Origin: Thomasclavelia saccharogumia DSM 17460
GTDB taxonomy: Bacteria; Bacillota_I; Bacilli_A; Erysipelotrichales; Coprobacillaceae
Assembly: GCF_000686665.1 (NCBI RefSeq)
Contig: NZ_JMLH01000001.1
Coordinates: forward strand, 99,248-163,247
Reading direction: 5' to 3'
Length of the DNA stretch: 64,000 bases
In this document: one piece after another, positions 25,250 to 34,396 of the stretch
How the letters are laid out: each line of letters begins with the position of its first letter
Numbering within the stretch: the first letter of the stretch is position 1
Program-made: the position numbers and the translations under genes
The notes under the pieces: generated by a model
Seen by the model: the letters and a program-made list of their open reading frames with translations, nothing else
Database searches by the model: none
Told to the model about the DNA's origin: nothing

Positions 25250-26972
25250 AATTTAATTCCTCCTCACTTAATTGAGAAGTTGCAATCTCATAGTAAATTT
25301 GACACTCTTTTAATAATTGATGATGTGTTCCCTGCCCAACTACTTTTCCTTCATTTAAAACAATAATTTGATCAGCATCCATAATACTGGAAATTCTCTG
25401 GGCCACAACTAACATGATCGATTCACTTAGTTCTTTTTTCAATTCTTTTCTTAAAACCGCATCCGTTTTAAAATCTAAAGCCGAAAAGGAATCATCAAAA
25501 ATATAAATTTGGGCTTTTCTCACTAATGCTCTAGCAATACTTAATCGCTGTTTTTGACCACCTGAAACATTAGTAGCACCTTCACTTATAGGCTCATTAA
25601 AACCATTTTTTTTATCCATAATAAATGAATAAGCCTGAGCTACTTTAGCTGCATGAATAACTTCTTCATCAGTAGCATCTTTTTTACCAAAGCGAATATT
25701 ATCTGCAATACTACCACTAAAAAGTACTGCTTTTTGGGGAATCACCCCTAATTTATCACGTAGTTGTAAAACATCATAATCTCGAATATCTTTTCCATTA
25801 ATTTTTATTCTTCCTTTACTTACATCATAAAATCTTGGAATTAAATTAACTAACGTACTTTTACCTGAACCTGTGCTGCCAATAAATGCCACTACTTCTC
25901 CTTTTTTAGCTTTAAAAGACACATCATATAATACAGGTTCCTCACCATCAGGATATACAAAAGTAACATGATCAAATTCGATACTTACTTCATCATTAGA
26001 GTTATCATCAACAGGATTATTTTTTATTGATGGTTCCAAATTAAGCACTTCTTCAATTCGCTTAGCTGACACTTCTGCTCGTGGATACATCATAAAAACT
26101 GTACAAAAAAGCATAATTGAAAACATCGCATGAAATAAATAATCCATAAAAGCAACAAGCTGACCAATTTCTAAAGAACCACTAGAAATCAGATGTGCTG
26201 CTACCCAATATATTGACATCCCCGCAATATTCATCAGCATAAAGAAAATTGGCTGGGTCATGATCATAATTTTAAATAATTTCTTTGAATATTTAGTAAA
26301 ATGATAATTAGTTTCCTCAAAACGTTTTTGTTCATACGAATCATTGTTAAATGCCCTAATTACCCTGATTCCACTAAGATTTTCTCTAGAAATGCGATTT
26401 AAATCATCTAATGAATGCTGTTGATTTTCAGAAATAGGCTTAGTTATTTTCGCAACTAAAAAAACTCCTAAAATAATGATAGGAATCGTTGCAGCAATAA
26501 TATACGATAAGCGAAGCGATGCTTGAGCAGTCATAATAAAACTAAAAATGAACATAATTGGCGTCATTAACGCTGTTCTAAGCAATACATTTACAAACTG
26601 CTGTATCTGAAATGCATCGTTATTCGTTCTTGTAATCATTGAAGATGTTCCTATTTGATTAAATTCATTAGCTGTAAATTGTTGTACTTTTTTAAAAACA
26701 TCATTTCTAATATCACGTGTAATTGAAGTTGAAATTTTAGCACAGCAATAACCTAAAGCAATAGTTCCACCCACACCGATAAAAGAAACTAAAGCAATGC
26801 AGCCACCCATCATATAGATAAAGCTTGTGTCTTTATTAGTAATTCCAACATCTATCATTGTTGCTACAATGGTCGGAATTCCTAATTCAACTAAAACAAA
26901 TCCAAAAACTGAAATCACGTTAAAAAAGAACAGTAATTTATAGTTTTTTAGATATCTTAAAATTAATTTCAT
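25242..26972 (-). CDS. Heterodimeric multidrug ABC exporter, degenerate-Walker-B half
   Basis: 576 residues, six helices plus ATPase: Walker A GSTGSGKST, signature VSGGQKQRL, Walker B YIFDDSFSALD with Asp replacing the catalytic Glu. This fits the non-catalytic site of a heterodimeric exporter. First gene of the pair; AAAGGAG 7 bp upstream. Its promoter has the 19-bp spacer and dyad of MerR-controlled promoters, and the MerR gene is divergent, so drug-induced expression is likely. Confidence 0.92.
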   Translation of the reverse strand: MKLILRYLKNYKLLFFFNVISVFGFVLVELGIPTIVATMIDVGITNKDTSFIYMMGGCIALVSFIGVGGTIALGYCCAKISTSITRDIRNDVFKKVQQFTANEFNQIGTSSMITRTNNDAFQIQQFVNVLLRTALMTPIMFIFSFIMTAQASLRLSYIIAATIPIIILGVFLVAKITKPISENQQHSLDDLNRISRENLSGIRVIRAFNNDSYEQKRFEETNYHFTKYSKKLFKIMIMTQPIFFMLMNIAGMSIYWVAAHLISSGSLEIGQLVAFMDYLFHAMFSIMLFCTVFMMYPRAEVSAKRIEEVLNLEPSIKNNPVDDNSNDEVSIEFDHVTFVYPDGEEPVLYDVSFKAKKGEVVAFIGSTGSGKSTLVNLIPRFYDVSKGRIKINGKDIRDYDVLQLRDKLGVIPQKAVLFSGSIADNIRFGKKDATDEEVIHAAKVAQAYSFIMDKKNGFNEPISEGATNVSGGQKQRLSIARALVRKAQIYIFDDSFSALDFKTDAVLRKELKKELSESIMLVVAQRISSIMDADQIIVLNEGKVVGQGTHHQLLKECQIYYEIATSQLSEEELNYE

Positions 26973-27011
26973 TTCTTTCTCCTTTCATTGTATTGTGAAG
27001 CAACTAATTTA

Positions 27012-27042
27012 ATGATAAACTATAAGGTAACCTTATAGTCAA
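27012..27042 (-). promoter_or_regulatory. MerR-type promoter and operator of the ABC exporter
   Basis: On the minus strand TTGACT (27042-27037) and TATCAT (27017-27012) are separated by 19 bp. The spacer region holds a perfect dyad with halves ACTATAAGGT and ACCTTATAGT around one base (27019-27039). A long spacer with a dyad inside is the hallmark of MerR-activated promoters. The same dyad abuts the ribosome site of the divergent merR gene and so may also repress it. Confidence 0.8.
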
Positions 27043-27055
27043 GGAGGATCAGTAA

Positions 27056-27877
27056 ATGAAAGAGAAATTATTAAGTTGTGGTACTTTTGCTAAAATATGC
27101 GGTGTTCAAAAACATGTTTTATTTCATTATGATGAAATAGGTCTTTTTAAGCCTATTTATGTTAATGATAAAGGCTATCGTTATTATTCATATCGTCAAT
27201 ACGACACTTTTAAAGTAATCATAGCTTTAAAAACGCTTGGGATGTCCTTAAAAGATATTCAGATCTACCTTAATGAACGTACTCCTGAATTATTTTTAGA
27301 ACTCTTGAAACAGCAGGAAAATAAATTAATAGAATATATTAATGAGATGCAGCATATTCATGAATTAATTAAAAGTTACCAAACTTTTACTACTGATGCA
27401 TTAAATTCTAACTATGAAGAAATTAAAATCGAATATTTAAAAGAAAATAAACTACTCTTATCCGCTAATCTCGAAAATACTACATCTAGAGATTTTGCTT
27501 CATTCATGAACGATTACACATCCTTTATTGAAAAACATCAAATAATTACTGGTGAATTTGTTGGTGTGATAATGACACTAGATAATATTCGTAGTAATAA
27601 TCTTAATAATTATTCTTATCTTTTTACTACTACAAATAATTCTTCACAACAAGTTTTTGTTAAAAAGGCTGGTTATTATTTATGTGGATATCATCACGGT
27701 AGTGAAGATAAGTTATATGATTCATATTCACGAATGTTAGAATATGCAAAAAATCATAATATTACTTTAGGTAAATACGCTTTTGAAGAGTATATTATTT
27801 CTGATATTTGTGAAAGATCTAAAGATAATTATTTAACTAGAATTACAATTGAAATAATAACTACAAAAAATAAATAA
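27056..27877 (+). CDS. MerR-family multidrug-responsive activator
   Basis: 273 residues. MerR winged helix-turn-helix at residues 7-76 ([32 protein letters not shown]), a coiled-coil dimer helix (about 80-115), then a GyrI-like effector-binding domain (about 125-270), the layout of BmrR/TipA-type drug sensors. AAGGAGG precedes the ATG. It is divergent from the two-gene exporter, whose promoter contains the MerR dyad. Confidence 0.9.
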   Translation: MKEKLLSCGTFAKICGVQKHVLFHYDEIGLFKPIYVNDKGYRYYSYRQYDTFKVIIALKTLGMSLKDIQIYLNERTPELFLELLKQQENKLIEYINEMQHIHELIKSYQTFTTDALNSNYEEIKIEYLKENKLLLSANLENTTSRDFASFMNDYTSFIEKHQIITGEFVGVIMTLDNIRSNNLNNYSYLFTTTNNSSQQVFVKKAGYYLCGYHHGSEDKLYDSYSRMLEYAKNHNITLGKYAFEEYIISDICERSKDNYLTRITIEIITTKNK

Positions 27878-27885
27878 TTCAATCT

Positions 27886-27925
27886 AAAAAGCTGTAATTT
27901 TAGATAATAAAATCACAGCTTTTTA
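27886..27925. terminator. Terminator after the MerR gene
   Basis: AAAAAGCTGT / ACAGCTTTTT stem, 19-nt loop, T-rich on both sides, so it can also end the minus-strand spx transcript. Confidence 0.75.
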
Positions 27926-28466
27926 TCTTTTTCATTATTTTTTCTTTGATCGCGCGGAATAAAAACTCTTATCTCTTCTTCATTGTACGAAATCGCACCT
28001 ACGGTACTCTTTCGTACAATAGGTGTGAAACTAACGTTTTCTTGCACGAAAATCTTGCGATTTCGTACAATCAAACTAATGCGTCCTTTGCATCGCATGT
28101 GCGAATATATGATATTCTCCATGCAAAGCACGCATTAGTTTCACACCTATTATATCCAACTAAAAAATGATGTTCATCCAATACGATCGGTCTCTTTAAT
28201 ACTGAAGGATTAGTTTTGATAAAATCAATTAAATCATTCATTTTCATGCTATTAAGATCCAGCTTAGTTCCTTTAATAATTTTACTATTTTTAGAAATAA
28301 TATCATCTGTACCATTTTCACATCTTTCTAATATTTCTCTTATTTCAAAAACATGTAAATCTGATGAAAAGATATTTTTTTCAATAAAACTTAAATTATG
28401 CTCTTTTAACCATTTAATAACATTACGTCCTGAGCGGCTGCCTGGAGCTGTATATACTCTTATCAT
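27913..28466 (-). pseudogene. Spx/ArsC-family gene interrupted by the 175-bp repeat
   Basis: The first part (28466 down to about 28150) encodes an Spx-like thioredoxin fold ending ...HHFLVGYN. The family then continues with NEEEIRVFIPR, and exactly that tail (YNEEEIRVFIPRDQRK) appears beyond the repeat, down to a stop at 27913. The insertion therefore splits one gene. As it stands, translation runs 25 residues into the repeat and stops at 28071, giving 131 residues without the native C-terminus. The N-terminal CxxC redox switch of Spx is replaced by Ser10-Arg-Ser-Gly13 (PGSRSGR), so even the intact parent lacked the switch. GAGGAAA precedes the ATG. Residual function is possible. Confidence 0.8.
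27982..28156. mobile_element. 175-bp repeat element, copy 1 (inside spx)
   Basis: Identical base for base to 36146-36320. Internal structure: ATTGTACGAA pairs with TTCGTACAAT about 30 bp later, and TTGCGATTTCGTACAAT again complements the left end. A second long stem joins AAACTAATGCG and CTTTGCATCG to ATGCAAAG and CGCATTAGTTT. AGGTGTGAAACTAA can also pair with TTAGTTTCACACCT. It encodes no transposase. Nested terminal repeats and a clean gene interruption suggest a MITE-like non-autonomous element. AAT lies at both junctions and may be the target duplication. Confidence 0.75.
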
Positions 28467-28484
28467 AATTTCCTCACTTTAAAA

Positions 28485-28506
28485 TAAGGACTATAATTAG
28501 TCCTTG
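28485..28506 (-). terminator. Hairpin after noc
   Basis: AAGGACT / AGTCCTT stem with a 6-nt loop, followed by ATTTT on the minus strand. It lies between the noc stop and the spx start. Confidence 0.5.
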
Positions 28507-28527
28507 ATATTTTGAGTATTTATTTAA

Positions 28528-29298
28528 TTATTTCTTTACCCGTAATGTTATGATATATTCATCATCATCTTCTTCAGTTTCACTGATGACTTCAATTCCT
28601 GATTTTTGGATCAGTTCTGTTGCTTGATTAATTGTATTAATAGCTATTTTAAAGTTTTGTGAAACTGCCTTAAGCGGACCTTTTTTTGTTTTGATTTTAT
28701 TTTTTGGTGGTTTGTTAACTAATAACTCAGTTTGTTTAACATTTAATGATTTCTTTATTACTTCTTGTAATACACTATGCTGTTTTTCTTCATCTAAAGA
28801 AAGCATTGCTCGGGCATGACGTTCAGTAATTTGTTTTGTTTTTAGTGCTTCTTTGACATCATCTGATAACTTTAATAGTCTTAATTTATTAGCAATCGTT
28901 GATTGCTTTTTACCTATCTTGTTTGCCAGCTCTGTTTGATTCATATTGTATGTATCAATTAAAGTTTTATAAGCTCTTGCTTCTTCAATTGGAGAAAGAT
29001 TTTCACGTTGGATATTTTCAATTATTGCATATGTATCGACTTGTTTATCATCTATATCTTTAATGATGCAGGGTACGGTTTTTAAGCCAGCTAATTTACA
29101 TGCTCGAAAACGTCGTTCACCAGCTATTATTTGATAATTTCGATTATATTTACGGACAATAATAGGTTGAATCAAACCATTTTCCTTAATTGAAGCAGCT
29201 AATTCTTCGATTTTTTCATCATCAAATACTTTACGAGGCTGGTTTTCATTTGCCTCTATTTTATTTATATCAATTTGTTTATATACCTTCTCTAACAT
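28528..29298 (-). CDS. noc: ParB-family nucleoid occlusion protein (Noc-like)
   Basis: 256 residues. ParB CTPase domain with NENQPRKVF and AGERRFRA, ENIQRENLSPIEEA, and the HTH ELANKIGKKQSTIANKLRLL; C-terminal domain about 190-256. Its place directly after mnmG-rsmG is where noc sits in Bacillus, while the true parB with its parA partner is elsewhere. It lacks the LGKGL ParA-stimulating motif and also any amphipathic membrane-targeting N-terminal extension like Bacillus Noc, beginning straight with the CTPase fold, so the Noc function is inferred from synteny. GGAGAG precedes the ATG. Confidence 0.82.
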   Translation of the reverse strand: MLEKVYKQIDINKIEANENQPRKVFDDEKIEELAASIKENGLIQPIIVRKYNRNYQIIAGERRFRACKLAGLKTVPCIIKDIDDKQVDTYAIIENIQRENLSPIEEARAYKTLIDTYNMNQTELANKIGKKQSTIANKLRLLKLSDDVKEALKTKQITERHARAMLSLDEEKQHSVLQEVIKKSLNVKQTELLVNKPPKNKIKTKKGPLKAVSQNFKIAINTINQATELIQKSGIEVISETEEDDDEYIITLRVKK

Positions 29299-29306
29299 AT
29301 TCTCTC

Positions 29307-30008
29307 CTATAATGGTTGTTTTTTTATTTTAGCGAACATCCGCGGAAATTTATTAGGTGTTGATTTTACTTTCTTTATAATTATATTACTACGATGATCA
29401 TTATTAGTTAGTGTAAAATCAATAATTTCTTCTACACTGCCACCTAACATATCAATTCCTCTTTTCGCTTCTTGTAACTCTTCATCTGCCTTAAGTCCTT
29501 TTAACGCTAAAAAATATCCTCCTACTTTGACTAACGGTAAACATAATTCATCTAAAATATTCAATCTTGCTACTGCTCTAGCCATTACGATATCACATTT
29601 TTCCCGATTATCTTTAGCATAATCTTCAGCTCTAACACTGATTGCTTTACAATCAGTTAATGCTAATTCTTTAAATAAATGATTTAAAAATGTAATTCTT
29701 TTCGTTAACGAATCAACGATCGTGATTTTTAAATCAGGATAAATGATTTTTAAAGGAATACTTGGAAATCCAGCTCCAGCCCCAACATCAACAATACTTT
29801 GATTATTAAATTTAAAATCAAAAGCAATTGTTACTGAATCATAAAAATGTTTTAAATAAACACCCTCTTCATCAGTTATTGCTGTTAAATTCATTTTTTC
29901 ATTCCAATCTACTAATATCTTATAATATGATTCAAATTGTTTGATCTGCTTATTATTTAGAACAATTCCTTTATTTTCCAATAATTTTATAAAATCCTCT
30001 TTAGACAT
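29307..30008 (-). CDS. rsmG: 16S rRNA (guanine-527-N7)-methyltransferase
   Basis: 233 residues. Rossmann methyltransferase with SAM-binding VDVGAGAGFPSIPLKI (about residues 70-85) and the family's ARAVARLNIL. It methylates G527 of 16S rRNA. It sits 3 bp after mnmG and 8 bp before noc in the conserved mnmG-rsmG-noc order. Confidence 0.95.
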   Translation of the reverse strand: MSKEDFIKLLENKGIVLNNKQIKQFESYYKILVDWNEKMNLTAITDEEGVYLKHFYDSVTIAFDFKFNNQSIVDVGAGAGFPSIPLKIIYPDLKITIVDSLTKRITFLNHLFKELALTDCKAISVRAEDYAKDNREKCDIVMARAVARLNILDELCLPLVKVGGYFLALKGLKADEELQEAKRGIDMLGGSVEEIIDFTLTNNDHRSNIIIKKVKSTPNKFPRMFAKIKKQPL

Positions 30009-30011
30009 ATT

Positions 30012-31874
30012 TTATTCCTCATTATATTTTTGTTTTAAGTATATCAATAAAACTGAAATATCAGCAGGATTTATTCCCGAAATTCTTGATGCCTGTCCAA
30101 TCGTTAAAGGACGAATCATACTTAATTTCTGCTTAGCCTCTAACGCTAAATTGCTTATATCTTCATAATTAATATCATCAGGAATTCTCTTTTCTTCCAT
30201 TTTCTTTTGTTTAGCTGCTTGACGCATAGCCTTATCAATATATCCTTTATATTTAATTAAAATCGTAACCCTTTTTGTTTGCTCTTCACTTAATTTTGGA
30301 CCTTCAACAAACGGTAAAATTTTCTGATAATCAAGTTCAGGACGTTTAATCAGCTCTTTAGCACTGATTCCTTCTGTCAATCTTGTTGAACCTAACTGTT
30401 CTAAAACTTCGTTGATTGGATGTTTTGGTGTAAACCGAATCGTATCAAGGCGATCGATTTCATCAAAAATACCTTTCATTTTATCTAAATATTCTTGATA
30501 TACTTCATTATTAACTAAACCTACATCGTGTCCATACTTCATCAAACGCTGATCAGCATTATCATGCCGGATCAATAGACGATATTCAGCACGACTTGTT
30601 AACATTCGATATGGTTCCTCAGTTCCCTTAGTAACTAGATCATCGATCATTACCCCAATATAAGCTTCATCTCGTTTTAAAATTAAAGGCTGCTTATGCT
30701 GATTCTTTAATGTTGCATTAATTCCAGCAATCAATCCCTGTCCTGCAGCTTCTTCATAACCACTTGTACCGTTAATTTGACCAGCAGTATATAAATTCTT
30801 AATTATTTTTGTTTCCAGTGATGGCCATAATTGTAAAGGATCGATTGCATCATATTCTATTGCATATGCATATTTTAAAATTTTACAGTTTTCTAACCCT
30901 GGTATAGTTCTAATCATTTCTTCTTGAACGTCATGAGGCAATGAAGTTGAAAATCCTTGAACATAAATTGTATTCATTTCTTTAGACTCTGGTTCTAAAA
31001 ATATTTGATGTTGTGGTTTATCTGAAAATTTAACAACTTTATCTTCAATTGAAGGACAGTAGCGTGGCCCTACACCACTGACATAACCCCCATACATACT
31101 TGAACGATGTAGATTATCATTTATTATCTGATGTGTTTTTTCATTAGTATATGTTAAATAACATGGTAACTGCTTCTCAATAGGAATAAATTCTTTAGTC
31201 TGATAACTAAAAGCTAATTTTGCATCCGTTCCTGGTTGTAAACTCGTTTTTGAATAATCAACGCTATTGATTTCTACTCGTGGTGGTGTTCCTGTTTTTA
31301 AACGCTGAATTCGAAAACCTAATTCTTTTAATCGGGTTGATAAAAATTTAGATTCTTTTTGCTGATCAGGACCACTAGCATGTTTTTGATCACCACATAA
31401 TATTTCAGCTCTTAAATATGTTCCTGTTGTAAGAATAACTATTTTACCAGCAATTTTTGACCCATCCGCTAAAATAACACCTTTTACATAATCATTTTCA
31501 ACAATTAAATCTTCAACCATAGCTTCTAAAATATCTAAATTTTTCTGTTGTTTTAATACCTCTTGCATATATCGAGGATAAGCCTGTTTATCTGCCTGAG
31601 CTCTTAATGACTGTACCCCCGGTCCTTTTGCAGTATTTAACATTTTCATTTGTAAATATGTTTTATCGGCACTTTTACCCATTTGACCACCCAAGGCATC
31701 TATTTCACGGACAATTATGCCCTTGGCTGGCCCACCGATCGAAGTATTACAAGGAAGGCTTCCCACATTATTAAAATTAGATGTCACTAATAATGTTTTT
31801 TGATTCATTCTAGCTGGTGCTAATGCTGCCTCAATTCCAGCATGTCCGCCTCCTACCACTATAATATCATACAT
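30012..31874 (-). CDS. mnmG: tRNA uridine-5-carboxymethylaminomethyl modification enzyme, FAD subunit
   Basis: 620 residues, normal length. FAD-binding GGGHAGIEAA (residues 7-16) followed by the family blocks CNTSIGGPAKG, QGLIAGINA and TSRAEYRLLIRHDNAD, and a C-terminal MnmE-binding domain. With MnmE it modifies the wobble uridine of certain tRNAs. First gene of the mnmG-rsmG-noc block; mnmE is not adjacent. The ATG has GGAGGGA upstream. Confidence 0.96.
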   Translation of the reverse strand: MYDIIVVGGGHAGIEAALAPARMNQKTLLVTSNFNNVGSLPCNTSIGGPAKGIIVREIDALGGQMGKSADKTYLQMKMLNTAKGPGVQSLRAQADKQAYPRYMQEVLKQQKNLDILEAMVEDLIVENDYVKGVILADGSKIAGKIVILTTGTYLRAEILCGDQKHASGPDQQKESKFLSTRLKELGFRIQRLKTGTPPRVEINSVDYSKTSLQPGTDAKLAFSYQTKEFIPIEKQLPCYLTYTNEKTHQIINDNLHRSSMYGGYVSGVGPRYCPSIEDKVVKFSDKPQHQIFLEPESKEMNTIYVQGFSTSLPHDVQEEMIRTIPGLENCKILKYAYAIEYDAIDPLQLWPSLETKIIKNLYTAGQINGTSGYEEAAGQGLIAGINATLKNQHKQPLILKRDEAYIGVMIDDLVTKGTEEPYRMLTSRAEYRLLIRHDNADQRLMKYGHDVGLVNNEVYQEYLDKMKGIFDEIDRLDTIRFTPKHPINEVLEQLGSTRLTEGISAKELIKRPELDYQKILPFVEGPKLSEEQTKRVTILIKYKGYIDKAMRQAAKQKKMEEKRIPDDINYEDISNLALEAKQKLSMIRPLTIGQASRISGINPADISVLLIYLKQKYNEE

Positions 31875-32016
31875 TTATATTCCCTCCTTAATCGTTATCT
31901 ATTGTACTACAAATTTTACCTTTTTTAAACAATTATCAACTTAGATTAGTAAATCATAAAATTATCTAATAACTATTATTCCCCTTCATAAAAATATTTA
32001 AATCAATTTCTTTTCA

Positions 32017-32053
32017 CAAAAAAAGAAGAAATAAACTCATTTCTTCTTTTTAT
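32017..32053 (-). terminator. Terminator of the repeat-tail membrane protein gene
   Basis: AAAAGAAGAAA / TTTCTTCTTTT stem with an 8-nt loop and a T-run on the minus strand. Confidence 0.75.
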
Positions 32054-32057
32054 TAGA

Positions 32058-32531
32058 TTACTCTTCTTCTATTACTTTTTCATCTATGTTATCGATAGTT
32101 TCTTCTGCTGTTACTTTTTCGTCTACGTTATCGATATTTTCTTCTGCTGTTACTTTTTCGTCTACGTTATCAATATTTTCTTCTACTATCAATTTATCAT
32201 CGTTTATTTCCATTGCTTGCTCGTTATCTTCAATTATTTCATTTTCAATAATTTCTTCTTTTATTTGCTTAGGACTTAATAAATTTATTACTTTTCCAAA
32301 GAATAAAAAAGAAAATGCATAAAATAAATAACTAACCGAGTTACCAATAAAATATGAAATAATATCAGTCAAATCGACACTCCAAGAAACACTTCCCTGT
32401 AAAACCAAAGAATTAATATAATCATACGAGTTCTTCATAGTAAACAATGCATATATCAATAAAAGTATAGCTAACAAATAACATATTAAAGTAAATACCG
32501 GTTTATAAAACCAATTTTTTATTTTTTCCAT
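32058..32531 (-). CDS. Small membrane protein with an acidic tandem-repeat tail, function unknown
   Basis: 157 residues. Two membrane helices (about 13-32 and 58-83) are followed by a highly acidic cytoplasmic or surface tail (about 90-157). The end of the tail consists of three near-identical 13-residue units of the form VTAEENIDNVDEK, encoded by three 39-bp direct repeats. No family recognised. AAAGGAT lies 9 bp before the ATG. Single-gene transcript with its own terminator. The repeat number could vary between strains. Confidence 0.68.
   Translation of the reverse strand: MEKIKNWFYKPVFTLICYLLAILLLIYALFTMKNSYDYINSLVLQGSVSWSVDLTDIISYFIGNSVSYLFYAFSFLFFGKVINLLSPKQIKEEIIENEIIEDNEQAMEINDDKLIVEENIDNVDEKVTAEENIDNVDEKVTAEETIDNIDEKVIEEE
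32072..32188. repeat. Three tandem 39-bp coding repeats
   Basis: Units start at 32072, 32111 and 32150; neighbouring units differ at only a few bases. In-frame (13 codons each) within the membrane-protein tail. Confidence 0.85.
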
Positions 32532-32633
32532 TTAATCAATATCCTTTCTTTAATAACTAATATCATAATCAAAAATTATCGAATAATCATGTGATAATTT
32601 ATGAATTCTATGGTTACCCATAAAAAAGTAAAT

Positions 32634-32663
32634 AAAAGCAGCGTTTTTCAACTCTGCCTTTAT
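32634..32663 (-). terminator. Probable terminator of tatD-yabE
   Basis: GGCAG / CTGC stem with flanking A/T pairs and TTTTATTT on the minus strand; imperfect. Confidence 0.45.
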
Positions 32664-32696
32664 CAAAAACTTATATTCATTTAAATAATTAGATCT

Positions 32697-33626
32697 TTAC
32701 TTCCAAAAATTCTTTCCACTACCAACTGAAATGATTTTAAATTGCGTATCACTTGAAGTTCCACCTGTAAAATACTTACCAGCTTCTGTTCCATTAAAGA
32801 TATCGATTTTATTACCCTTGATGGCACCACCGCGATCAACAACTATCCCATATGCAGTTGATTCAATACTTAAATTATGATTAGAGATTTCAATAATCGT
32901 TCCAAAAGGTATAGAAGGATCAGCTGCTAAACAATAATACGAACGCCCATTATAAGTTAGTTTCGGACTATTAGAACCTTGTACCCCAGTAATCGGACTT
33001 AATTTAATTCCTGTTGATGAAGTACCATTTCCACCTGCACAGTCACCACCATATGTTGTTAATCTGCCTGTAAAATATGCTCCAGGCTGAACTGTACCTG
33101 TTTCGATTATTGTATCAGTTGCCGGTACAATAACCGTACTTCCAATTAGTTCTTTACCAACTTCTTTACCATTTTGATAAGTTACACGGTACGTATTTTT
33201 TACTTGTCCTTCTTGCCCTTGTTGTGTAACTTTAGTAGTAAACAGCTCTAATCCATTTGTATTTACAGTATTTGATTTAATCGAATCTATTTCATCTACA
33301 TTTGCTTCATTAATTCTTGTAATTTGAACTAAATCTCCATTATTTAATACATAACTCATATCATAATTTAATGAATCTTGGGGATTCAAAGAAATTTTTA
33401 AATCTTCAAGGACTGTTGACACTGTTGCTTGTCTAACTAGATAATCCTTTTGTGCTTCATTACCATCTTGAACTTTTACATCAATAGTTTCAACATAGTT
33501 GTCAATTTGGTTTGTTGCTCCAGCGTTTAAAGTTGTTGCAACAATTCCAATATAGGCAATCATCACTACCAAGATTCCTTTCATTCTAGGATCTGTTTTA
33601 ATAATAGCCTCTTTAATTTTTTTCAT
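32697..33626 (-). CDS. yabE: YabE-like cell-wall protein with G5 and 3D domains
   Basis: 309 residues. N-terminal signal anchor (about 17-36), a YabE ubiquitin-like domain (about 45-105), a G5 domain (about 110-185) and a C-terminal 3D domain (about 190-309) with the aspartates in GIVVDRGGAIKGNKIDIF. 3D domains are double-psi barrels of cell-wall lytic or remodelling enzymes related to resuscitation-promoting factors. Adjacent to tatD as in Bacillus (yabD-yabE). AGGAGG before the ATG. Confidence 0.88.
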   Translation of the reverse strand: MKKIKEAIIKTDPRMKGILVVMIAYIGIVATTLNAGATNQIDNYVETIDVKVQDGNEAQKDYLVRQATVSTVLEDLKISLNPQDSLNYDMSYVLNNGDLVQITRINEANVDEIDSIKSNTVNTNGLELFTTKVTQQGQEGQVKNTYRVTYQNGKEVGKELIGSTVIVPATDTIIETGTVQPGAYFTGRLTTYGGDCAGGNGTSSTGIKLSPITGVQGSNSPKLTYNGRSYYCLAADPSIPFGTIIEISNHNLSIESTAYGIVVDRGGAIKGNKIDIFNGTEAGKYFTGGTSSDTQFKIISVGSGKNFWK

Positions 33627-33637
33627 TAATTTTCCTC

Positions 33638-34396
33638 CTATTTAATACCAAAAATTTTTTTGGCATTAAACGTTGTCATACTTGCAACGTTTTCTATCTC
33701 CATGTTCTTTAGCTTAGCTATTTCCTGGGCAATATACACAACATTTGCAGGCTCATTTAACTTACCCCTAAATGGATGAGGCGTTAAATAAGGACAGTCA
33801 GTTTCAATTAATAAATTCTCTATGCTAATATTCGCTGCCACATCTTTTGGAACTCTGGCATTCTTAAATGTCACTGGACCCGCTAGAGAGATATAAAATC
33901 CAAGTTCTATAAATCTTTCCGCCATTTCTACAGAACCACTATAACAATGCATTATTCCATGATGTCCATTTCGTTTTAACACTTCGTAAGTATCTTCATA
34001 AGCATCTCGACAATGAATAATCACCGGCTTATGATGTTTTTTAGCTAGATCCATTTGCCACTGAAAAACTTTCATCTGTTGTTCTTTAGTAACAGTATCC
34101 CAATAATAATCTAGACCAATTTCACCAAGTGCTACTACGCAAGGTTCTTCTAAGTACTTATCGATTATGTCTATTTGTTTTTTTGTTGTGTTTAAGCAAT
34201 CGTTTGGCCCAATGCCAACTGCTGCATATATAAATTCATACTGTTTAGCTAGTTCGATTGCAATTTGAGACGACTTTAAATCGTAGCCTACAACAACCAT
34301 ATTATCAACGTTGTTATCTAAGGCATTTTGAATAAACATATCGTGATTTTCATATAAATCGTCACTGTTTAAATGACAATGAGTATCAAAGTACAT
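33638..34396 (-). CDS. tatD: TatD-family metal-dependent DNase
   Basis: 253 residues from the ATG at 34396, which has GAGGTG 6 bp upstream; a GTG at 34405 would be too close to that site. Metal ligands: FDTHCHL at the N-terminus, GEIGLDYY (about 93-100), HCRDA (about 128-132), HCYSG (about 152-156) and ETDCPYL (about 200-206). Members are divalent-metal 3'-5' nucleases or deacylases. It is followed after 11 bp by yabE. Confidence 0.93.
   Translation of the reverse strand: MYFDTHCHLNSDDLYENHDMFIQNALDNNVDNMVVVGYDLKSSQIAIELAKQYEFIYAAVGIGPNDCLNTTKKQIDIIDKYLEEPCVVALGEIGLDYYWDTVTKEQQMKVFQWQMDLAKKHHKPVIIHCRDAYEDTYEVLKRNGHHGIMHCYSGSVEMAERFIELGFYISLAGPVTFKNARVPKDVAANISIENLLIETDCPYLTPHPFRGKLNEPANVVYIAQEIAKLKNMEIENVASMTTFNAKKIFGIK

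Noticed and set aside
27913..28131. Separate 72-codon minus-strand reading frame through the 175-bp repeat
   Set aside because: Its last third is the displaced C-terminus of the Spx-like gene and the rest is repeat sequence; there is no ribosome site. Treated as part of the interrupted gene.
27946..28170. Plus-strand frame through the same repeat
   Set aside because: It consists of inverted-repeat sequence with no start signal and no protein-like composition; both repeat copies would encode it, but only one has open flanks.
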